Notes: generated by a model from the letters alone, not told the origin. DNA of 64,000 bases from Baaleninema simplex PCC 7105 (GCF_000332355.1 NZ_KB235958.1:1542752-1606751); one strand, 5' to 3'. Shown: positions 46,316 to 56,731, counted from the first letter of the stretch. Program-made: numbers and translations.

Positions 46316-49261
46316 ATGCAACCAACCGATCCGTCGAAGTTTACCGATAAAGCATGGGACGCGATCGTTTCGTCTCAGGACGTGGCGAAACGTTATCGAA
46401 ATCCAAATTTAGAAGTCGAACACGTCGTTCTCGCGCTGTTGGAGTCGGCGGAATTCTCCCATCAAATTTTACAAAAGGCAGGGGTCGATCCGGCACAGTT
46501 GGCGCAAAAGCTGGACGCTTTCGCCAAACGACACCCGCGTATGGGAATCGTCGATCAGCTTTATCTGGGACGACATCTCGATACCATGCTGGACAAGGCG
46601 GAACTGGCGCGGCAGAATTTCGACGATTCTCATATTTCGATCGAACACCTGTTACTGGGTTTCGCGGAGGACGATCGCATCGGAAGTAAAACGCTACAAG
46701 CTCTCGAATCGGATCAGTCGAAAATCGCCGCCGCGATTAAGTCGATTAAGTCGATGCGCGGAAGCGCCAAGGTGAAAGACGCGACGCCAGAAAATCAGTA
46801 TAACGTCTTAGAAAAGTACGGGCGCGACCTCACGGAACAAGCGAGAGCCGGAAAACTCGATCCCGTCATCGGACGAGATGAGGAAATCCGCCAGGTGATT
46901 CAGGTTCTCTCCCGACGCCGCAAAAACAATCCGGTGTTGATTGGGGAACCGGGGGTGGGTAAAACGGCGATCGCCGAGGCGTTAGCGCAACGTATCGTCA
47001 ACGGCGACGTTCCCGAATCGTTGAAAAACCGTCAGTTGATTTCCCTGGATATGGGAAGTTTGATCGCCGGGGCGAAGTTTCGCGGCGAGTTCGAGGAACG
47101 GTTGCGATCGGTGATTCGGGAAGTCACCCACTCCGACGGTCAAATCGTGTTGTTTATCGACGAGTTGCACACGGTCATCGGTGCGGGTGGCGGCGGTTCT
47201 CAAGGGACGATGGATGCGGGAAACCTCCTCAAACCGATGTTGGGACGGGGAGAACTACGCTGCATCGGCGCGACGACCTTAGAGGAGTATCGCAAACACA
47301 TTGAGAAGGATAAAGCCCTGGAACGGCGCTTTCAACAGGTTTACGTGGGACAGCCGAACGTGGAAGCGACGATCTCGATTTTGCGGGGGTTGAAGGAACG
47401 CTACGAGGTTCACCACGGCGTTACGATGACGGATTCGGCGTTGGTGGCGGCGGCGACGCTGTCGAATCGCTATGTGACCGATCGCTTTTTACCGGATAAG
47501 GCGATCGATCTCATTGACGAGGCGGCGGCGAAGTTGAAGATGGAGATTACGTCGAAACCGACGGAATTGGAAGATGTCGATCGCCGCTTGATGCAGTTGG
47601 AAATGGAAAAACTCTCCCTGGAAGGAGAGGAACAGCGTGGCGCGAGGGGAGCCTATTCGTCAGCGCAAGATAGGCTCGATCGCATCGAAGAAGAAATGGT
47701 GGAACTGAAGGGAAAACAAGAGGGCCTCAGTTCTCAATGGCAACATGAAAAGCAACTTCTCGACGAAATCAACGCCCTCAAGGAAGAGGAAGAACAACTG
47801 CGGCTGAAAATCGAACAAGCCGAACGTAATTACGATTTGAATACGGCGGCGCAGTTGAAATACGGTCGGTTGGAACAGTTACAGCGAGGCTTGGAAGAGA
47901 AAGAAGCCGGACTGTTGAAGTTGCAGTCGGACGGATCGGCGTTGCTGCGGGAACAGGTGACAGAAGCGGACATCGCTGAAATCGTCGCCAAATGGACGGG
48001 AATTCCCGTGAACAGTCTCTTAGAAACGGAACGTCAGAAACTGCTGAAACTCGAAGAACAGCTACACCGCCGCGTCGTGGGACAGTCGGAGGCGGTCGAA
48101 GCGGTGGCGGCGGCGATTCGTCGCGCCAGGGCGGGGATGAAAGACCCCCTGCGTCCGATCGGATCGTTCCTGTTTATGGGACCGACGGGCGTGGGTAAAA
48201 CGGAGTTGGCGCGGGCGTTGGCGGCGTCTCTCTTCGACGATCGCGATGCGTTGGTTCGCATCGATATGTCGGAGTATATGGAGAAACATTCGGTTTCCCG
48301 TCTGGTGGGTGCGCCTCCGGGGTACGTGGGCTACGACCAAGGCGGACAACTCACGGAAGCGGTGCGTCGGATGCCCTATTCGGTGTTGTTGTTCGATGAG
48401 GTGGAAAAGGCACACCCGGATGTTTTTAACATTTTATTACAAGTTCTTGACGACGGGCGCATTACTGATTCTCAAGGACGGACGGTGAATTTCTGCAACA
48501 CCGTTATCGTGATGACGAGTAATATCGGTTCTCAGTACATTCTCGATGTCGCCGGACAAGAGGCGGATTACGAGGAGATGCGATCGCGGGTTTACGAGGC
48601 GTTGCGATCGCAGTTCCGTCCTGAATTTCTCAACCGCGTAGACGATTTGATTATCTTCCATCCCCTGGGTAAGTCTCAGTTACGGGAAATTGTGGGAATT
48701 CAGATTTTGCGGATCGAGTCGCTGTTAGCCGAACAGAAAATTCAAATCGTGCTGTCGGAGTCGGCGAAGGATTACATCGCCGATGTAGGGTACGATCCCG
48801 TGTACGGGGCGCGTCCGCTGAAACGGGCGATTCAACGGGAGTTAGAAAACCCGATCGCCACGAAGTTGTTAGAGTTGGAATTCGGCGCAGGAGATACGAT
48901 TTACGTCGATTGTCCCGAGGAAGACGGAAGTTTGGTATTCAGTAAGAAAAACCCCAGTTCGTCGATTTCTCAACTGTCGGAGTCGCAACCGGAATCGAAG
49001 GCTGAATTAGAACCGGAACCGGAACCGGAACCGGAAGCGAAGGCGGAATCTGTTCCCAATTCCAAGCCGGAACCCGAACCCGAACCGGAATCTAAAGCTG
49101 AATCCGAATCGGAACCCGAACCCGAATCCGAACCGGAAGCAGAAAACGAGTCTGAAGCGGTTTCGGTAACGGCGACGGTGGTTCAGCCTTACGAGTTCGA
49201 TCGCGCCCGGAACATCAACTCTGAGGTAGACTCCAAATCCGACGATTTCCCTTGGGAATAA
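46316..49261 (+). CDS. clpB: ATP-dependent disaggregase ClpB, with an added acidic C-terminal tail
   Basis: ClpB is a hexameric AAA+ machine that threads aggregated proteins together with DnaK. The 981-residue product has the double-Clp N-domain, a first AAA+ domain with Walker [10 protein letters not shown] near residue 209 and Walker B LFIDELH, the coiled-coil M-domain (about 400-540) and a second AAA+ domain with Walker [10 protein letters not shown] near 621 and Walker B LLFDEVE. Most ClpB proteins end near residue 870-880; here about 100 residues rich in Glu, Pro, Ser and Ala follow. I chose the ATG at 46316 ([15 protein letters not shown]) over upstream codons. The start sequence resembles the second cyanobacterial ClpB type. 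Confidence 0.95.
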   Translation: MQPTDPSKFTDKAWDAIVSSQDVAKRYRNPNLEVEHVVLALLESAEFSHQILQKAGVDPAQLAQKLDAFAKRHPRMGIVDQLYLGRHLDTMLDKAELARQNFDDSHISIEHLLLGFAEDDRIGSKTLQALESDQSKIAAAIKSIKSMRGSAKVKDATPENQYNVLEKYGRDLTEQARAGKLDPVIGRDEEIRQVIQVLSRRRKNNPVLIGEPGVGKTAIAEALAQRIVNGDVPESLKNRQLISLDMGSLIAGAKFRGEFEERLRSVIREVTHSDGQIVLFIDELHTVIGAGGGGSQGTMDAGNLLKPMLGRGELRCIGATTLEEYRKHIEKDKALERRFQQVYVGQPNVEATISILRGLKERYEVHHGVTMTDSALVAAATLSNRYVTDRFLPDKAIDLIDEAAAKLKMEITSKPTELEDVDRRLMQLEMEKLSLEGEEQRGARGAYSSAQDRLDRIEEEMVELKGKQEGLSSQWQHEKQLLDEINALKEEEEQLRLKIEQAERNYDLNTAAQLKYGRLEQLQRGLEEKEAGLLKLQSDGSALLREQVTEADIAEIVAKWTGIPVNSLLETERQKLLKLEEQLHRRVVGQSEAVEAVAAAIRRARAGMKDPLRPIGSFLFMGPTGVGKTELARALAASLFDDRDALVRIDMSEYMEKHSVSRLVGAPPGYVGYDQGGQLTEAVRRMPYSVLLFDEVEKAHPDVFNILLQVLDDGRITDSQGRTVNFCNTVIVMTSNIGSQYILDVAGQEADYEEMRSRVYEALRSQFRPEFLNRVDDLIIFHPLGKSQLREIVGIQILRIESLLAEQKIQIVLSESAKDYIADVGYDPVYGARPLKRAIQRELENPIATKLLELEFGAGDTIYVDCPEEDGSLVFSKKNPSSSISQLSESQPESKAELEPEPEPEPEAKAESVPNSKPEPEPEPESKAESESEPEPESEPEAENESEAVSVTATVVQPYEFDRARNINSEVDSKSDDFPWE
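48997..49150 (+). repeat. Degenerate short tandem repeats in the clpB tail
   Basis: The segment repeats the 6-bp unit GAACCG/GAACCC and codes for runs of Glu-Pro and Lys/Ser-Ala-Glu. It is the region that encodes the extra acidic tail of ClpB. Slippage between repeat units would explain its origin. Confidence 0.7.
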
Positions 49262-49488
49262 TACGGAATTCGAGATCCTCTGAATCTCGAAGATTCCGGG
49301 GATCTCGCTGTCTCGGTTACAGTTTAGCCGTATTGGCTAAGATGGCGATAACGGCCAACATCCAAAAAGGGTTTTCATACTCCATCGATTTCCAATACGC
49401 TAGGTTTCAAGAAGTCTTCACGCCTAGAGACACAGAGAGGGACTTGTCGGGTTGGGCAAAATCAGTATTTGAGATTCGGATTTCGTAT
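49261..49488. mobile_element. MITE-like element, ATACGGAATCCG family, copy 2
   Basis: A 228-bp segment with terminal repeats ATACGGAATTCG (49261-49272) and CGGATTTCGTAT (49477-49488), 10 of 12 positions complementary. Its 3' part (49399-49473) is homologous to the core of the copy at 5535-5702, including GCTAGGTTTCAAGAA and GAGACACAGAGAGGGA. The left end begins on the last base of the clpB stop codon. It contains palindromic repeat copy 3 near its left end. Confidence 0.6.
49273..49305. repeat. Palindromic repeat, copy 3 of 3
   Basis: Imperfect inverted repeat AGATCCTCTGAATCT, CGA loop, AGATTCCGGGGATCT. It is inside the MITE-like element just after clpB. Compensatory-looking changes relative to copy 2 (GAATC/GATTC where copy 2 has GGCATC/GATGCC) keep part of the stem paired. 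Confidence 0.6.
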
Positions 49489-50044
49489 CACTCAAGAAAA
49501 CTGTTCGCGAGAAGAGATCGCTCCTCGCCTCGACCGAGACAAATAAACGATTTCTCGAGGACTTCGACGTAATGCCACAGAAGAAGGTTTGTATTTGCCA
49601 GACACCGCTCAAAAAAAGCCGAAGAAAGGCGGCAAAATGCTCGAGAAAAATTTTAGAAACTTTCTGAAGAAACCGTCGAATAAATTAAAAAAACTTCAGC
49701 CGGATCGCAAGATCGAGCGAATTTTAGGTCAGCAGAAGAAAGAAGTTTAAAGTGAGGAGTCACTCTCTAAACTGATGGATAAATTTCGTGAAACTCGCTT
49801 CAATCTCGTCGAGGCTTGCTTCAATTCTATTCTGTGCGATCTTTCCCTCAATGGTGTGACTTTGGGGCAAGACTCGATAAATTTTTAAGAAGGTGGCGAT
49901 CGCCAACTCGATAGATCTCGAACGGTACGATCGCCGTTTGCAAAAGAACAGAACTCCGAACATTCACCCTCACCATCAACTTCGACCGAAAGTTGGTATA
50001 ATCTCTGTCCAAACCTCTCCATTACTCCTTATCCGTGAGCGATC
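49489..50044. other. Intergenic region after clpB with decayed transposase
   Basis: This stretch before trpE holds an apparent IS30-type transposase remnant (49490-49750) and, on the minus strand, an open frame of 67 codons (49760-49963) with a segment like FLKIYRVLPQSHTIEG. That frame has no recognisable homology and could be a pseudogene piece. The last 80 nt should contain the trpE promoter and leader. I looked for a Trp-rich leader peptide and saw none. Confidence 0.35.
49490..49750 (+). pseudogene. IS30-type transposase remnant (N-terminal HTH part)
   Basis: Reading one plus-strand frame gives TQENCSREEIAPRLDRDK, stop, TISRGLRRNATEEG and LYLPDTAQKK, which resembles the helix-turn-helix of IS30-family transposases (typical TISRELRRN). 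The stop codon at 49544-49546 replaces what would be a Gln codon, and the catalytic DDE part is missing; the frame then runs through a Lys-rich stretch to a stop at 49748. It starts right at the end of the preceding MITE-like element. I recognised the motif by eye and did not confirm it with a search. Confidence 0.5.
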
Positions 50045-51571
50045 GTGATTTTCCCCGATTTTTCTGAATTTTGCCATCTGGCGCAAACTGGAAACTTCGT
50101 TCCCGTCTATCAAGAATGGGTGGCGGATTTAGATACGCCCGTTTCCGCGTGGTACAAAGTCTGTGCGGGTCAACCCTATAGTTTCTTATTGGAATCGGTC
50201 GAAGGGGGAGAACGTATCGGTCGTTACAGTTTTCTCGGGTGCGATCCCTTGTGGGTTCTGGAATCGCGAGGAGAACAAACGACACAAACCTTTCGCGACG
50301 GACGGCTCGATCGCTTTGAAGGCGATCCTTTCGAGATTTTAGAAACCTGTCTCGAACCTTACGATCCGGTAAAACTTCCAGAACTTCCCTCGGGAATCGG
50401 CGGCTTGTTCGGAATGTGGGGATACGAGTTAATCCACTGGATCGAACCGAGAGTTCCAGTATATCCCCCAGAAGATGACGATTTACCCGACGGCGTGTGG
50501 ATGCAAGTCGATACGCTACTGGTGTTCGATCGCGTGAAAGGGAAAATTTGGGCGATCGCCTATGCAGACTTGCGCGATCCTAACGTTTCCCTAGAAGACG
50601 CCTACCAGAAAGCCAGCGATCGCGTCTCGCAACTCGTCGAAAAGCTGCAAAAACCCCTCTCTGACGACGAAACCATGTTGGAGTGGACGCCGCCGCAAGC
50701 TCACGAGGACAAACCCCTCGAAATCACCAGCAACACCACTAAAGAACAGTTCTGTCAGAGCGTTCTTAAAGCCAAAGACTACATCAAAGCCGGAGATATC
50801 TTCCAAGTGGTGATTTCTCAACGGCTTTCGGCGCAGTATTCCGGCGATCCCTTTTCCCTATATCGCTCGATTCGCCTGATAAACCCCTCGCCGTACATGG
50901 CGTATTTTAACTTCAACACTTGGCAGGCGATCGGCTCGAGTCCCGAAGTGATGGTGAAAGCCGAACGCCGCGACAACGGAACTCGCATCGCCACGGTGCG
51001 CCCCATCGCCGGAACTCGCCCTCGGGGGAAAACGCCAAAAGCCGATCGCGACTACGCTGAAGACTTACTCAAAGACCCCAAAGAAATCGCCGAACACGTG
51101 ATGTTAGTGGATTTGGGACGAAACGACCTCGGCCGCGTCTGTCGCAACGGAACGGTGACGGTAGACGAGTTGATGGCCGTAGAACGGTACTCCCACGTCA
51201 TGCACATCGTCAGCAACGTAATCGGGGAGTTAGACTCGTCGAAGTCGGCGTGGGAATTGCTGAAAGCCTGTTTTCCCGCCGGAACCGTTAGCGGTGCGCC
51301 GAAAATTCGCGCCATGGAGATCGTTCGCGAACTCGAATCCTGTCGTCGCGGTCCCTATTCCGGGGTATACGGCTATTACGATTTCGAGGGACAACTGAAC
51401 ACGGCGATCGCCATTCGTACCGCGATCGTTCGTTCGGACGAGTCGGGAAATCGCATCGTATCCGTGCAAGCGGGAGCGGGGTTGGTGGCCGATTCCGATC
51501 CCGAAACAGAATACGAAGAAACCCTAAACAAAGCGCGAGGCTTGTTGGTGGCGGTGCGATCGCTCAGCTAA
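50045..51571 (+). CDS. trpE: Anthranilate synthase component I
   Basis: TrpE makes anthranilate from chorismate with ammonia or with glutamine via TrpG, the first step of tryptophan synthesis. The 508-residue product has the N-terminal LLES motif (about 48-51) for tryptophan feedback binding, and the catalytic signatures PIAGTRPRG, VDLGRNDLGR, CFPAGTVSGAPKIRAME and VQAGAGLVADSDPE. The start codon is GTG at 50045. TrpG is not fused and not adjacent, so it lies elsewhere. No attenuator-type leader is visible. Confidence 0.95.
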   Translation: MIFPDFSEFCHLAQTGNFVPVYQEWVADLDTPVSAWYKVCAGQPYSFLLESVEGGERIGRYSFLGCDPLWVLESRGEQTTQTFRDGRLDRFEGDPFEILETCLEPYDPVKLPELPSGIGGLFGMWGYELIHWIEPRVPVYPPEDDDLPDGVWMQVDTLLVFDRVKGKIWAIAYADLRDPNVSLEDAYQKASDRVSQLVEKLQKPLSDDETMLEWTPPQAHEDKPLEITSNTTKEQFCQSVLKAKDYIKAGDIFQVVISQRLSAQYSGDPFSLYRSIRLINPSPYMAYFNFNTWQAIGSSPEVMVKAERRDNGTRIATVRPIAGTRPRGKTPKADRDYAEDLLKDPKEIAEHVMLVDLGRNDLGRVCRNGTVTVDELMAVERYSHVMHIVSNVIGELDSSKSAWELLKACFPAGTVSGAPKIRAMEIVRELESCRRGPYSGVYGYYDFEGQLNTAIAIRTAIVRSDESGNRIVSVQAGAGLVADSDPETEYEETLNKARGLLVAVRSLS

Positions 51572-51751
51572 TCGCAACGAACGGAACAGAGGTCAATTGT
51601 GGGAGTGCAACGGTATCTGACGCCGCTGCAACAATAGTTGAGGACAAACACCGATCGACCGGATGCGGCTTCATCAGTGAAGAGGGAAACGCGATCGGTC
51701 AACAGTGGAGACAGTCAAATATTTCTCCCTATCTCCCCATCTCCTCACCTC

Positions 51752-54700
51752 ATGACCAACGTTCTAACGACCCTTCCGACCCAGGCGTCCCTTCTTCAAG
51801 GAATTTTCGGCATTTTGCCGGAGATTATTTTAATGCTCGATTCCGAAGCTGAAGAGATTTCACTGCTCCCTACAGGGGGACTTCGGAGCGATTTCGACGT
51901 GGCTGGGTTGACCTTAAGTCAGTTTCACGAGGAAGAGACGCGCGATCGCTTTCTTCTTCCCATACGTCGCGCGATCGAAACCCAGACGACCCAAATCTTT
52001 GAATACGACCTCGAAGACGAAGAACAGCGCCTGTGGTACGTGGCCAAAATATCGCCTTTAGAGGGCGATCGCGTCATTTGGATGGCTCGAGACATTCTGG
52101 CCTCCTTACCGCCGTGCTGTCAGGACACCACCCACATCTGCTGGCGCGATCGCGTCGAAGCCGAACTTCAAGACAGCGAAGATCGCTTCCGGGCGACCTT
52201 CGAGCAAGCAGCAGTCGGCATCGCTCACGTGCGAACCAACGGGCGATTTCTGCGAGTCAACCGCAAATTTTGCGAATTTCTCGACTATAACCCTGAAGAC
52301 CTGCTCGATCGCCCCTATGCCGACTTTACTCATGCCGAAGACCTCGAAATCGGCAACGCCGGAATCCAAAAACTGCTGAGGGGAGAACTCGACACCTTCA
52401 CTCAAGAAAAACGCTATCTGCGCCGAGACGGAACGCCCGTGTGGGGAAACGTGACGATATCGCTAGTGTGCGATCGCGACGACCACCCCGACTACTTTAT
52501 CGCCGTCGTCCAAGACATCGGCCACCGCAAACAAGCCGAAGCCGCCCTTCACGCCAGCGAAGAACGCTGGCAACTGGCCGTTCGCGGGAACAACGACGGT
52601 ATCTGGGACTGGAACGTCAAAACCAACGAAGTTTTCTTTTCCCCCCGCTGGAAAGAAATGCTGGGATTTACGGAAATGGAAATCGAAAACTCCCTCGACG
52701 AGTGGTCTAAGCGCGTCCATCCCGACGATCTCAACTGGGTAACGCAAGCCATTCGCGATCACTTCGACAAAAAAACGCCGTTTTACATCACCGAACACCG
52801 CGTCCTGTGCAAAGACGGCACGTACAAATGGATACTCGATCGCGGTCAAGCCCTGTGGAACGAGGAGGGGGAAGCCGTGCGTATGGTGGGATCGCACACC
52901 GACATCAGCGATCGCAAAGCCACCGAAGCTCAACTCTATCGAGTCAACCGCACCCTGCGAACCCTCAGCGACTGCAATCAAGCCCTGGTTCGCGCCACCT
53001 CTGAAACCGATCTGTTTGAAAACGTCTGTCATATCCTCGTCACCGCTGGGGGTTATCGCCTCGCCTGGGTGGGATACGTCGAACGCGACGCCGCTAAAAC
53101 CATTCGTCCCGTCGCCCAAGCCGGTTTCGATAACGGCTATCTCGAAACCCTACACATCACTTGGGACGATTGCGAACGGGGTCGCGGCCCCACGGGCATC
53201 GCCGCCCGCACCGGCCGCATCAGCGTTTTTCAAGATATCCTCAACGATCCCCGTTACCGACCCTGGCGCGAAGAAGCCCGAAAACGAGGCTATGCGTCCT
53301 CCATCGCCGTTCCGATGGTTCACGACGGCACGACCATCGGCGTCTTAAATCTTTACCACCACCGTTCCCACACGTTCGACGAGGCAGAAATTCAGTTTCT
53401 CGGAGAACTGGCGGCCGATCTCGTGTACGGGATCGCAGCCTTGAGAACGCACCAAGCCCACGAAGAAAGCGAACGGCGGTTCCGACAACTGGCAGAAAGT
53501 ATCGACGATGTCTTTTGGATGAGCGACGACACCGAAAGCGAAATTCTGTATGTCAGTCCCGCTTATGAGAAAATTTGGGGACGAAGCTGTCAGAGTTTGT
53601 ACGACAATCCCAAAGGCTACCTCGAGGCGATTTACCCCGACGATCGCGATCGCGTTTTGCCCGTTCTCCAGACTCTCAACATTTCCTTCGACCTCGAATA
53701 TCGCATCGTTCGCCCCAACGGTTCGGTACGCTGGGTCTGGGATCGCGGCTATCCGGTTCTCGACGAACGCGGAGAACTTCACCGCCGCACTGGAATTGCC
53801 AAAGACATTACCGATCGCAAACGGGCCGAAGCCTTTCTCGTCAGTGCCAAACGGGAACTGGAAAACCGAGTGCGCGATCGCACCGCCGAACTAGCCCGAA
53901 CCAACCAACAGCTTCAGCAGGAACTCTCCGAACGACAAATCGCCGAAGCCAAACTGCGGGAAAGCGAAAAGCAATATCGAACGCTGGTCGAAAACTTTCC
54001 CAAAGGAGCAGTTTTCCTCTTCGATCTCGACTGGCGCTATCGTATCGCCGACGGCGTGGGACTGGCAGCCCGAGACTTGTCCCGAGAGCAACTCGAAGGT
54101 CAGATCGTCTCCGACGTGCTGCCACCGGCCATGTACCGGGACGCGAAACCCCTCTACCACGCTGCCCTCTGCGGGCAAACCGTGGCCGCTGAAATCCAAC
54201 ACGGCGAGAACACTTACGCCTATCAAGCCCTTCCGGTTCGTAACGAAACCGGAGACGTACTGGCGGGAATGGTGGTGATGCAGGATATCACCGAGCGCAA
54301 GAAAGCTGAAGCCGATCGCGATCGCCTCATCGCCATTTTAGAAGCCAGTCCCGATATCGTCACCTCTAGTACCCTCGACGGTCGCCCCTTTTACCTCAAC
54401 CAAGCAGCACGGAAGGTCTGGGGCTTTTCCCCCAACGCCAGCCTCGACCAGTGGCATATGCGATGTGGACATCCCGAACGGGCTTGGCAACTCATCGAAA
54501 CCCAAGCGATACCCGCCGCCGTGGAACGGGGCAGTTGGGTGGGTGAAACGGCAGCGATCGACTGTCAGGGTCGAGAAATTCCCCTCTCGCAACTCCTCAT
54601 CGCCCACAAAACCGCCAGCGGCGAGGTTCAGTTCCTCTCGTCTGTCGCTCGAGATATCACCCAAGCCAAACACACCGAAGCTCAATTTCGAGAGTCCGAA

Positions 54701-55771
54701 CGCCGTTGGCGTAGCGTGTTAGAAAACGTGCCGTTGTTGGTAGTGGGATTGGATTTAAACGGCTGTATTAGTTACGTCAATCCGTTTTTTGCGAGTTTGA
54801 CGGGGTTCGATCGCGACAGTTTGCTCGGGCGAGATTGGTTCGAGACGTTGTTACCGCCGTCCTATCACTCCTCGGTACGCCGTTATTTTGAATCGATTCT
54901 CAAGGAAGACTTTCAACCGCGACGCCAAGGCCCCATTTTGACTGACAGCGGGGAAAAACGCATCGTTGCTTGGAACAATGCCGTCTTAAAAAATTCTCTC
55001 GGAGAGGTCGTCGGTACTCTCAGTATCGGCGAAGATATTACCGAACGCCATGCCATCGAACGTATGAAAGACGAGTTCGTCTCCGTGGTCAGTCACGAGT
55101 TACGAACCCCACTAACCTCGATTCATGGGGCGTTGAACCTGTTGGCCAGCCATTTGGTCGATCCGACTTCCGAACGGGGAATGCGGGTGGTGCAGATTGC
55201 GGCCGAAAGCGCCGAGCGCTTGGTACGGTTGGTCAATGATATTCTGGCCTTGGAGCGGTTGGAATCGGGTAAAATTCATCTGTCTCGGCAGTCTGCTAAC
55301 GTTACGACTCTCGTGGTTCGGGCGATCGAACAAATGCAGGTGATGGCAAACCGGGCTAAAATTACGCTGGTTTCGTCCCCTTGCGATGTGTTCGTGTTTG
55401 CCGATCCCGATCGCGTGTTACAGGTGATGACGAATTTACTGGGTAACGCCATCGAGTTTTCTGAGGTGGGGAAAACCATTTGGGTCTCGGCTGAAGTACT
55501 CGACGGTGAGGAACCGCCAACGGTGCGCTTTGCGGTGCGAGATGAAGGCCGGGGAATTCCCGCCGACAAGCTCGATCGCATTTTCGAGCGGTTCCATCAA
55601 GTCGATCCGTCTGATTCCCGCCGCAAAGGGGGGACGGGATTGGGGCTGACGATTTGTCGTAGTATTGTCGAACAACACGGCGGGCGGATTTGGGTCGAAA
55701 GCACCCTCGACGTCGGCAGTTGTTTTTACTTTACGTTACCGATGACCGATACGTTATCGACGCCCGATTAG
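51752..55771 (+). CDS. Multi-PAS/GAF sensor histidine kinase
   Basis: A 1339-residue soluble sensor kinase. In order: a PAS-like N-terminal region (about 1-115), PAS domains at about 145-265 and 270-390 (the latter with the PAC-type VRMVGSHTDIS ending), a GAF domain (about 395-570), and then further PAS domains (about 570-1100) ending at TERHAIERMKDEF. A coiled-coil Arg/Glu-rich linker (about 710-745) lies between PAS domains. The HisKA domain has the phospho-acceptor His about 1115 in SHELRTPLTSIHG, and the ATPase domain has N- and G-box motifs (NLLGNAIEFS, RDEGRGIP, GGTGLGLTICRSI). No membrane helix is seen. The ligand is unknown. The adjacent receiver protein is probably its partner. Confidence 0.93.
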   Translation: MTNVLTTLPTQASLLQGIFGILPEIILMLDSEAEEISLLPTGGLRSDFDVAGLTLSQFHEEETRDRFLLPIRRAIETQTTQIFEYDLEDEEQRLWYVAKISPLEGDRVIWMARDILASLPPCCQDTTHICWRDRVEAELQDSEDRFRATFEQAAVGIAHVRTNGRFLRVNRKFCEFLDYNPEDLLDRPYADFTHAEDLEIGNAGIQKLLRGELDTFTQEKRYLRRDGTPVWGNVTISLVCDRDDHPDYFIAVVQDIGHRKQAEAALHASEERWQLAVRGNNDGIWDWNVKTNEVFFSPRWKEMLGFTEMEIENSLDEWSKRVHPDDLNWVTQAIRDHFDKKTPFYITEHRVLCKDGTYKWILDRGQALWNEEGEAVRMVGSHTDISDRKATEAQLYRVNRTLRTLSDCNQALVRATSETDLFENVCHILVTAGGYRLAWVGYVERDAAKTIRPVAQAGFDNGYLETLHITWDDCERGRGPTGIAARTGRISVFQDILNDPRYRPWREEARKRGYASSIAVPMVHDGTTIGVLNLYHHRSHTFDEAEIQFLGELAADLVYGIAALRTHQAHEESERRFRQLAESIDDVFWMSDDTESEILYVSPAYEKIWGRSCQSLYDNPKGYLEAIYPDDRDRVLPVLQTLNISFDLEYRIVRPNGSVRWVWDRGYPVLDERGELHRRTGIAKDITDRKRAEAFLVSAKRELENRVRDRTAELARTNQQLQQELSERQIAEAKLRESEKQYRTLVENFPKGAVFLFDLDWRYRIADGVGLAARDLSREQLEGQIVSDVLPPAMYRDAKPLYHAALCGQTVAAEIQHGENTYAYQALPVRNETGDVLAGMVVMQDITERKKAEADRDRLIAILEASPDIVTSSTLDGRPFYLNQAARKVWGFSPNASLDQWHMRCGHPERAWQLIETQAIPAAVERGSWVGETAAIDCQGREIPLSQLLIAHKTASGEVQFLSSVARDITQAKHTEAQFRESERRWRSVLENVPLLVVGLDLNGCISYVNPFFASLTGFDRDSLLGRDWFETLLPPSYHSSVRRYFESILKEDFQPRRQGPILTDSGEKRIVAWNNAVLKNSLGEVVGTLSIGEDITERHAIERMKDEFVSVVSHELRTPLTSIHGALNLLASHLVDPTSERGMRVVQIAAESAERLVRLVNDILALERLESGKIHLSRQSANVTTLVVRAIEQMQVMANRAKITLVSSPCDVFVFADPDRVLQVMTNLLGNAIEFSEVGKTIWVSAEVLDGEEPPTVRFAVRDEGRGIPADKLDRIFERFHQVDPSDSRRKGGTGLGLTICRSIVEQHGGRIWVESTLDVGSCFYFTLPMTDTLSTPD

Positions 55772-55782
55772 AGGAACCATTT

Positions 55783-56184
55783 ATGGCGATCGCTTCCCCG
55801 CTTTCTACCCCCAAATGCGTTCTCGTGGTCGATGACGACGACGGCGTACGCGAAATCGTGCAAATTTCTCTAGAAGCGGCGGCGGGATGGGAGGTGTTGA
55901 CGGCGGCCTCGGGACGAGAGGCGATCGCGATCGCCTCTTCACACCACCCCGACGCGATTTTACTGGACGTGATGATGCCGGATATGGACGGGGCAGAGAC
56001 GTTTCGACATCTGCAACGCAATCCCGAGACTCGCGACATTCCGACGATTTTTTTGACGGCGAAAGCCAAAGCCAGCGAACGCGAAGCCTATTTAGCGTTA
56101 GGGGTAACGGGTGTGATTACGAAGCCCTTTGCGGCGTTGAGTTTGGTCGAAGATATTCGTGCGATTTTAAATTGGCAGTTATGA
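55783..56184 (+). CDS. Single-domain response regulator (CheY-like receiver)
   Basis: A 133-residue receiver domain. The phosphorylated Asp62 sits in ILLDVMMPDMDG, the acidic pocket is VVDDDDG (about 15-21), the Thr of LTAKAK is near 92 and Lys114 lies in GVITKPF. There is no output domain, so it would relay phosphate or act by binding a partner. The gene starts 11 nt after the multi-PAS kinase, preceded by AGAGGAA, and is surely the cognate partner of that kinase. Confidence 0.95.
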   Translation: MAIASPLSTPKCVLVVDDDDGVREIVQISLEAAAGWEVLTAASGREAIAIASSHHPDAILLDVMMPDMDGAETFRHLQRNPETRDIPTIFLTAKAKASEREAYLALGVTGVITKPFAALSLVEDIRAILNWQL

Positions 56185-56262
56185 GGCAAACGAAAAAATT
56201 ACTTTTAGAAATTGCTTTCGATCTGTTGAATTTACACTTAAAATAAATCAAGGATCGCTAAA

Positions 56263-56646
56263 ATGGACTCTAACACAAAACATCAACTCATTCGAGACTA
56301 TATTAACTGCTATAATTCTTTCGATATAGAAGGAATGTTGTCAACTCTACATTCTGATGTAAAGTTCGAGAACATTGTAAATGATGAAGTAACAGATCGT
56401 GCAGAAAATCTGGTTGAGTTTAAAACTCTGGCCGATCGCGCAAAAGAGCTGTTTGCATTTAGAGAGCAAACGATAGAAAAAATTGATATAGAAGCCGATC
56501 GCATGGTAGTCGCGATCGATTATAGTGGCGTTTTGGCGGTCGATCTGCCAAATGGCTTACAAGCTGGGCAAAAATTAAACTTCAAAGGAAAATCTGAGTT
56601 TTATTTTAAAGAAGGTAAAATATCCAAGATCGTCGATATTATTTAG
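56263..56646 (+). CDS. NTF2-like (SnoaL-type) protein
   Basis: A 127-residue protein with the cone-shaped NTF2-like pattern: a helical start with IRDYINCYNSFDIEGMLSTLHSDVKFEN, then antiparallel strands with GQKLNFKGKSEFYFKEGKISKIVDII. SnoaL-like members are small enzymes or ligand pockets; catalytic residues are not obvious. It is only 78 nt after the response regulator and could be co-transcribed. Its DNA is more AT-rich than the neighbours. Function unknown. Confidence 0.75.
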   Translation: MDSNTKHQLIRDYINCYNSFDIEGMLSTLHSDVKFENIVNDEVTDRAENLVEFKTLADRAKELFAFREQTIEKIDIEADRMVVAIDYSGVLAVDLPNGLQAGQKLNFKGKSEFYFKEGKISKIVDII

Positions 56647-56683
56647 GGCTTGCTGAAAAACTATTAAAGTTAAAGTGAGGGAA

Positions 56684-56710
56684 GGGAACAGGGAACAGGG
56701 AACAGGGGAC
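56684..56710. repeat. Heptanucleotide repeat (GGGAACA-type)
   Basis: Three tandem GGGAACA units followed by the variant GGGGACA. Short tandem heptanucleotides of this kind are a known feature of cyanobacterial intergenic DNA. Confidence 0.75.
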
Positions 56711-56731
56711 AGGAAATTGGAGGCTGAGGAA

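Noticed and set aside
49760..49963. 67-codon minus-strand frame before trpE
   Set aside because: Translation has no family cue; it may be a pseudogene piece, so it is only mentioned in the intergenic entry.
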